From Aphodomonas sp964553125 (lineage in GTDB: Bacteria; Bacillota; Clostridia; Christensenellales; Aristaeellaceae), in contig CAZKJW010000044.1 in the NCBI GenBank assembly GCA_964553125.1, positions 1 to 18,924 on the forward strand: DNA of 18,924 bases, read 5' to 3'. Positions 14,501-18,924 of this stretch are shown piece by piece. The number at the start of each line of letters is the position of its first letter. The first letter of the stretch is position 1. The translations under genes were made by a program, and so were the position numbers. A model generated the notes under the pieces. That model saw nothing but the letters and a program-made list of their open reading frames with translations, had not been told where the DNA came from and did not search any database.

Positions 14501-14753
14501 GAATGAGCATTCGCGGTACCACCTTGATTACAGCAGCCTTCCGGCGTGCTGTCACTCTCGGGCTCTATCAAGCCCAAAGCCGATAACGGGGCGACCGTAC
14601 TCCACTACTCAAACGGCTGTTCTTTCGCAGAGTCAACTCAGGAGTGAGACTGCCCGCCCTCTTCCATACCGGCTTGCACCAGCCGCCGGCTCTCTGAAAT
14701 CTTCCGAGGGGAGCTTATTTCCATTATAGTCTTTGGTTCATCGCTATGAAATT
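14469..14753 (-). promoter_or_regulatory. T-box riboswitch leader, probable tRNA-Leu specifier CUC
   Basis: Untranslated RNA ahead of the LeuA-like gene. It contains the conserved T-box AAGGTGGTACCGCG (14512-14525), the Stem I distal motif AGAGAGCCGG...TGGTGCAAGCCGG (14668-14697) and a terminator helix. Stem I can be drawn with helices GCUC-CCCUC/GAGGG-CGGGC and GGA/UCC flanking a specifier loop whose 3' side reads AGUCUCAC. CUC (Leu, 14646-14648) followed by the conserved purine is the natural specifier. Uncharged tRNA-Leu would pair with it, stabilise the antiterminator and switch the operon on when leucine is scarce. The T-box class is certain; the codon assignment is by eye. Confidence 0.9.
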
Positions 14754-14759
14754 GGGGTT

Positions 14760-14788
14760 AGTATAGCACAGCAACGCGCTGAAGTCAA
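14760..14788 (-). promoter_or_regulatory. Sigma-A promoter of the T-box operon
   Basis: TTGACT (14783-14788), a 17-base spacer, and an extended -10 TGC-TATACT (14760-14765). Transcription would begin near 14753, giving a leader of about 285 bases to the terminator. It sits 50 bases after the end of the ABC transporter operon. Confidence 0.85.
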
Positions 14789-14838
14789 ACACGAATTTTG
14801 TGCTGGTTTCAGAAGGATTGCCGCGCGTATGCGCGCCC

Positions 14839-15732
14839 TTAAAGCACCTTCTCCAGAAACTCCTTCGCCCTGTCGGACTTGGGCGAGGCGAAGAACACCT
14901 CCGGCGGCGCGTCCTCGATGAGCACGCCCTCGTCCAGGAAGCAGATGCGATCGGACACCTCGCGCGCAAAGCCCATCTCGTGCGTCACCAGCACCATGGT
15001 CATGCCCGTCTTGGCGAGATTCTTGATTACGTCCAGCACCTCCTTGACCATCTCCGGGTCAAGCGCCGACGTCGGCTCGTCAAAGAGCACGATATCCGGA
15101 TCCATCGCCAGCGTGCGCGCAATCGCCACGCGCTGCTTCTGTCCGCCGGAAAGCCGGCCGGGATAGGCGTCAATCTTGGAAAGCATCCCGACGCTGTCCA
15201 GCAGCTTTTTCGCCTTCTCCACCGCTTCCTCGCGGGAGAGCTTGTTGACCTTCATGGGCGAATAGATCATGTTGTCCAGCACGGTCATGTGCGGAAACAG
15301 GTTGAAGTGCTGGAACACCATGCCCACCCTGCGGCGCACGGAATATGCGTCCTCGAAGTGTTCCTTGGCAATCTGCTTCATCAGGCGGTTATACGCCGCA
15401 CCCTCGCGGCGCTTGAGCAGATCCTCCGCCTTGATTTTCATAATCGCCGGCTCGTCTTCCATGCCGGAACCCCGCAGCGCCTCGTATGTTTTGGAGGCGC
15501 GGATGACGTCCCAATGCAGATACGGATCCGGCGGCGTGATGAGGTTTCCCTGCACCCAGATTTCGCCGTAGGTCGGCTTTTCCAGCAGGTTGATGGAGCG
15601 CAGCAGCGTCGATTTGCCGCTGCCCGACGGGCCAATGATGGAGATGATATCGCCCTGACCGATGTGCATGCTGATGCCGCGCAGCACCTGAAGCGAACCG
15701 AAATTCTTATACAGACCCTTAATCTCGATCAC
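14839..15732 (-). CDS. Polar amino acid ABC transporter, ATP-binding subunit
   Basis: 297-residue ATPase that powers amino acid uptake. Walker A is GPSGSGKST (34-42), the Q-loop Gln is 141 (MVFQHFNLFPHMTVLDN), the signature is LSGGQKQRVAIARTLA (194-209), Walker B is DIVLFDEP (213-220), and the switch His is 251. All catalytic residues are present. GlnQ/ArtP-type subunits are about 240 residues. This one has roughly 55 extra residues between Walker A and the Q-loop (about 66-130, rich in Lys/Glu/Arg: RASKTYEALRG, KAEDLLKRREGAAY). The GTG start at 15732 follows AAGAAGGTGAG and overlaps the permease gene by 14 bases, indicating coupled synthesis. Substrate is not readable from this subunit. Confidence 0.93.
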   Translation of the reverse strand: MIEIKGLYKNFGSLQVLRGISMHIGQGDIISIIGPSGSGKSTLLRSINLLEKPTYGEIWVQGNLITPPDPYLHWDVIRASKTYEALRGSGMEDEPAIMKIKAEDLLKRREGAAYNRLMKQIAKEHFEDAYSVRRRVGMVFQHFNLFPHMTVLDNMIYSPMKVNKLSREEAVEKAKKLLDSVGMLSKIDAYPGRLSGGQKQRVAIARTLAMDPDIVLFDEPTSALDPEMVKEVLDVIKNLAKTGMTMVLVTHEMGFAREVSDRICFLDEGVLIEDAPPEVFFASPKSDRAKEFLEKVL

Positions 15733-16384
15733 TCTTGCTCACCTTCTTTTCCAGCAGCTTGCCCAGCGACGAAAGCGCCATGACCAGCGCATAATAAAAC
15801 ACTGCGATTGCAAAGAACGGCTCGAACGCGCGGTATGTGCGCGCCTGAATCTGCTGTCCGACAGCCAGAATATCCACCAGCCCGATGGAGGCAATGAGCG
15901 TGGTGTTTTTCAGCAGGCTGATGAACTCGTTGACCAGGCTCGGCAGCACGCTGCGGATCGCCTGCGGCAGGATGATGTCCTTCATCATGGAGGGATAATG
16001 CACGCCCAGCGCCATCGCCGCCTCGTTCTGGCCGCGGTCAATCGCGTTGATGCCGCCCTTGAGGCTTTCGGAAATGTATGCCGCGGAGTTCATTGCAAAG
16101 ACGAGCACGCCCGCCTGAAACGCCGAAAAGCGGATCGGCAGCACCAGCGGCACGCCGAAATACATCATGAACACCTGCACCAGCAGCGGCACGCCGCGGA
16201 ACACCGACGTATAAAAATTCGCGAACCACTGCAGAGGCTTCACGTTTGCAATCTTGCACAGCGAAAGCGGCACTGAAATGACCAGACCCAGCAGAAGCGC
16301 ACAAACCGTCGTTTGCAGCGTCACAAGCAGGGCGCTGCCGAAGGCTGGCAGCCACTTGACAATCACACTAAAATCAAGCTGCAT
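15719..16384 (-). CDS. Polar amino acid ABC transporter, permease subunit (HisM/GlnP family)
   Basis: 221-residue inner-membrane protein with about five transmembrane segments, starting WLPAFGSALLVTLQTTVCAL. The cytoplasmic EAA loop, which docks to the ATPase, is EAAMALGVHYPSMMKDIILP and then QAIRSVLPSL. The family hallmarks YTSVFRGVPLLVQVFMMYFG and LKNTTLIASIGLVDIL are also present. Only one permease gene is seen, so the transporter is likely a homodimeric permease. The start is ATG 16384, fixed by AAGGAGAT seven bases upstream; the GTG and ATG further upstream lack well-placed ribosome sites. The order binding protein, permease, ATPase is usual for this family. Confidence 0.93.
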   Translation of the reverse strand: MQLDFSVIVKWLPAFGSALLVTLQTTVCALLLGLVISVPLSLCKIANVKPLQWFANFYTSVFRGVPLLVQVFMMYFGVPLVLPIRFSAFQAGVLVFAMNSAAYISESLKGGINAIDRGQNEAAMALGVHYPSMMKDIILPQAIRSVLPSLVNEFISLLKNTTLIASIGLVDILAVGQQIQARTYRAFEPFFAIAVFYYALVMALSSLGKLLEKKVSKSDRD

Positions 16385-16417
16385 GTTTCCGATCTCCTTA
16401 TTCATTTCCTTTTCTGA

Positions 16418-16465
16418 TGCGCGTTTCACACGCGCACACGACGCCGCCGGGAAAACCGGCAGCGC
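16418..16465 (-). other. Paired hairpins between binding-protein and permease genes
   Basis: On the minus strand, a 10-bp GC-rich stem with loop TTTTC (16441-16465, two G-T pairs) is followed by a perfect 7-bp stem TGCGCGT/ACGCGCA with a 5-base loop (16418-16436). Neither has a U tract. Such hairpins after a binding-protein gene commonly stabilise its mRNA or thin out downstream transcription, giving more binding protein than membrane subunits. That role is inferred. Confidence 0.5.
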
Positions 16466-16526
16466 CGCGCATACAGGCAGGGCGAAACAGATTTTACATC
16501 CGCCAAACTCCTTGCTTCCGGCCGGA

Positions 16527-17300
16527 TCAGTAGAGCCAGCCCTGAATCATCTCGTCGAGCTTGCCGGACGATTTCAGCTCGGCCAGCGCATCGTTGATCA
16601 CCTCAACCAGCTCGCTGCCGGTGGGGAACGCCATTCTGTATTCATCGGCGGGCGCGCCTTCCAGCGCGAAGTACTTGAGCATCGGCTTGCCCTCGGCGTC
16701 GAACATGGTGTTGGCGAGCTTCTTGGCGCCGTTGATGCTGGTCAGACCGGCGACAACGCCGTCCGAAGCTTCGGCAACCGCCGTGCCGACAGCAGCCTGA
16801 CCCTGGAAGGTCTTGAGCTTCGCGCCGGGGATGGACTCGATGAGAATTTCATAGTTGGTGCCCTGAGAGCAGCAGACGATCTGGTTTTCCAGCGCCTCAT
16901 AGGTCTCGATTTCGGAATCCACCTTGGTGATGCAGCCCACGCTGGTGGTGCAGTACACATCGGAGAAGTCCACCACGATGTCGCGCTCCTCCGTGTAGGT
17001 CATGCCGGAGATGACCATGTCCACGCTGCCGGCCTGCAGGGAACCGACCAGCGAGGAGAAGGACATCGGGACGATCTCGAATTCAAAGCCGAGCATCGCA
17101 GAGAGTTCCTTGATGATATCAATGTCCAGACCTTCGTAGCCGCACTCCTCAGTTTCGGAAACGGTTTCAAAGTACATGAAGTTCGGGCTCAGGGCGATGG
17201 ACAGCTTCTTGCCCTCCAGCGCTTTGGTATCCGAGGCGAACGCAGTGCAGGCGCACAGCATCATTGCGGCACAGAGCACGACGGCGATCAGCTTTTTCAT
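16527..17300 (-). CDS. Polar amino acid ABC transporter, substrate-binding protein (SBP family 3)
   Basis: 257-residue exported binding protein. The signal peptide MKKLIAVVLCAAMMLCACTA is followed by FAS; cleavage after Ala is possible, or lipid attachment at the Cys of LCAC, although Cys at -2 is not a standard lipobox. The mature part begins KALEGKKLSIALSPNFMYFE and shows family 3 features: GYEGLDIDIIKELSAMLGFE, MVISGMTYTEERDIVVDFSD and ASDGVVAGLTS, ending LKSSGKLDEMIQGWLY. A polar amino acid ligand is expected. The divergent ARG-box-like sites hint at a basic amino acid, but this is inference. ATG 17300 or 17309 may be the start: AGGAGG lies 11 bases before the first and only 2 before the second. 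Confidence 0.92.
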   Translation of the reverse strand: MKKLIAVVLCAAMMLCACTAFASDTKALEGKKLSIALSPNFMYFETVSETEECGYEGLDIDIIKELSAMLGFEFEIVPMSFSSLVGSLQAGSVDMVISGMTYTEERDIVVDFSDVYCTTSVGCITKVDSEIETYEALENQIVCCSQGTNYEILIESIPGAKLKTFQGQAAVGTAVAEASDGVVAGLTSINGAKKLANTMFDAEGKPMLKYFALEGAPADEYRMAFPTGSELVEVINDALAELKSSGKLDEMIQGWLY

Positions 17301-17345
17301 AATTTTCATTGCCTCCTGTATTTGTTTTCTGAATGGGATGGCGTT

Positions 17346-17374
17346 ATCATAAACGCCCGCGGCCTGTTTGTCAA
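17346..17374 (-). promoter_or_regulatory. Sigma-A promoter of the amino acid ABC transporter operon
   Basis: Consensus TTGACA (17369-17374), 17-base spacer, TATGAT (17346-17351) on the minus strand, about 40 bases upstream of the start codon. It is the only strong promoter before the three transporter genes. Confidence 0.88.
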
Positions 17375-17394
17375 TAGGTTTCATGCAAATTTTT

Positions 17395-17408
17395 TGAATA
17401 AATTTTCA
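17395..17408. promoter_or_regulatory. ARG-box-like operator (ArgR/AhrC type)
   Basis: TGAATAAATTTTCA fits the ARG-box core TGAAT-wwww-ATTCA at 9 of 10 defined positions, with an all-A/T centre. It lies 21 bases upstream of the transporter -35 and about 70 bases upstream of the argH -35. ArgR/AhrC proteins bind such sites with arginine as co-effector. No regulator gene is in the window. Confidence 0.5.
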
Positions 17409-17456
17409 TCGCTTGCGCGATTTATCGCGGAAAAGCCGTTTAATTCACTGTTTTGA

Positions 17457-17470
17457 CGTTTTTTTATTCA
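17457..17470. promoter_or_regulatory. Second, weaker ARG-box-like site
   Basis: CGTTTTTTTATTCA keeps a full ATTCA half and the A/T centre but only two bases of the other half (7 of 10). It ends seven bases before the argH -35 element, a suitable place for repression. Another ATTCA half-site occurs at 17443-17447. ArgR boxes commonly come in groups. Confidence 0.35.
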
Positions 17471-17477
17471 TCGCCTC

Positions 17478-17506
17478 TTGCATAGTGCAGCGGAAAGTGG
17501 TATATT
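17478..17506 (+). promoter_or_regulatory. Sigma-A promoter of argH
   Basis: TTGCAT (17478-17483) and TATATT (17501-17506) are 17 bases apart. The argH ATG lies 41 bases past the -10, with GGAGG at 17532-17536. The -35 matches consensus at four of six positions. Confidence 0.75.
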
Positions 17507-17547
17507 CTTCTGCGTACTTCCCGATTGAAACGGAGGATAAGAACAAG

Positions 17548-18921
<1,374 letters not shown>

Positions 18922-18924
18922 CCC

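Noticed and set aside
14823..14836. GCGCG-TATG-CGCGC palindrome just past the transporter ATPase stop, as a terminator
   Set aside because: No U tract follows on the minus strand and the stem is only 5 bp. It could slow polymerase but does not meet the pattern.
17452..17458. TTGACG as an alternative -35 for argH
   Set aside because: No suitable -10 lies 16-18 bases downstream; TTGCAT/TATATT fits better.

Overview
The window is a compact, GC-rich stretch of bacterial chromosome. Firmicutes/Clostridia is the likely source: it has the sporulation-type sigma factor SigH, the mrnC-rlmB-rae1-sigH order, a T-box leader, Shine-Dalgarno sites of the GGAGG type and consensus sigma-A promoters. A high-GC, gut-type clostridial lineage is my guess; the species cannot be named from this sequence. 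Almost every base is assigned to a gene or a regulatory region. I saw no insertion sequences, CRISPR arrays or prophage genes.

Layout. (1) Positions 1-5585 form a leftward information-processing block. A sigma-A promoter upstream of a rhamnulokinase gene (rhaB) probably drives rhaB-mrnC-rlmB-rae1-sigH, with genes overlapping or nearly abutting. A second consensus promoter then drives tRNA-Gly(CCC) and tuf (EF-Tu, cut by the window edge). (2) Positions 5659-7093 read rightward: an XRE/TPR-type regulator, then a 52-residue single-span membrane protein closed by a strong terminator. (3) Positions 7110-10311 read leftward and encode three secreted proteins. Two are paralogues built from SH3-like repeats, and between the genes lies a relic of a duplicated signal-peptide start. 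(4) Positions 10439-14788 read leftward: a leucine-type T-box riboswitch controls a two-gene operon. The first gene is a LeuA-family protein whose metal-binding residues appear to be replaced. The second, overlapping by 1 nt, is a fusion of a TIM-barrel domain (sugar isomerase/AP endonuclease 2 type) with an acyl-CoA synthetase. (5) Positions 14839-17374 read leftward: a polar amino acid ABC transporter (binding protein, permease, ATPase). (6) Positions 17478-18921 read rightward: argH. It is divergent from the transporter, and the shared intergenic region holds sequences resembling ArgR/AhrC operators.

How they fit together. Region 1 is housekeeping (RNA processing and modification, translation, stationary-phase sigma factor). 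Regions 4-6 are concerned with amino acids: a leucine-sensing leader over an unusual acyl-CoA-forming operon, and a transporter that may be co-regulated with arginine synthesis. The strongest candidate for an undescribed system is the T-box/LeuA-like/TIM-barrel-ligase operon.
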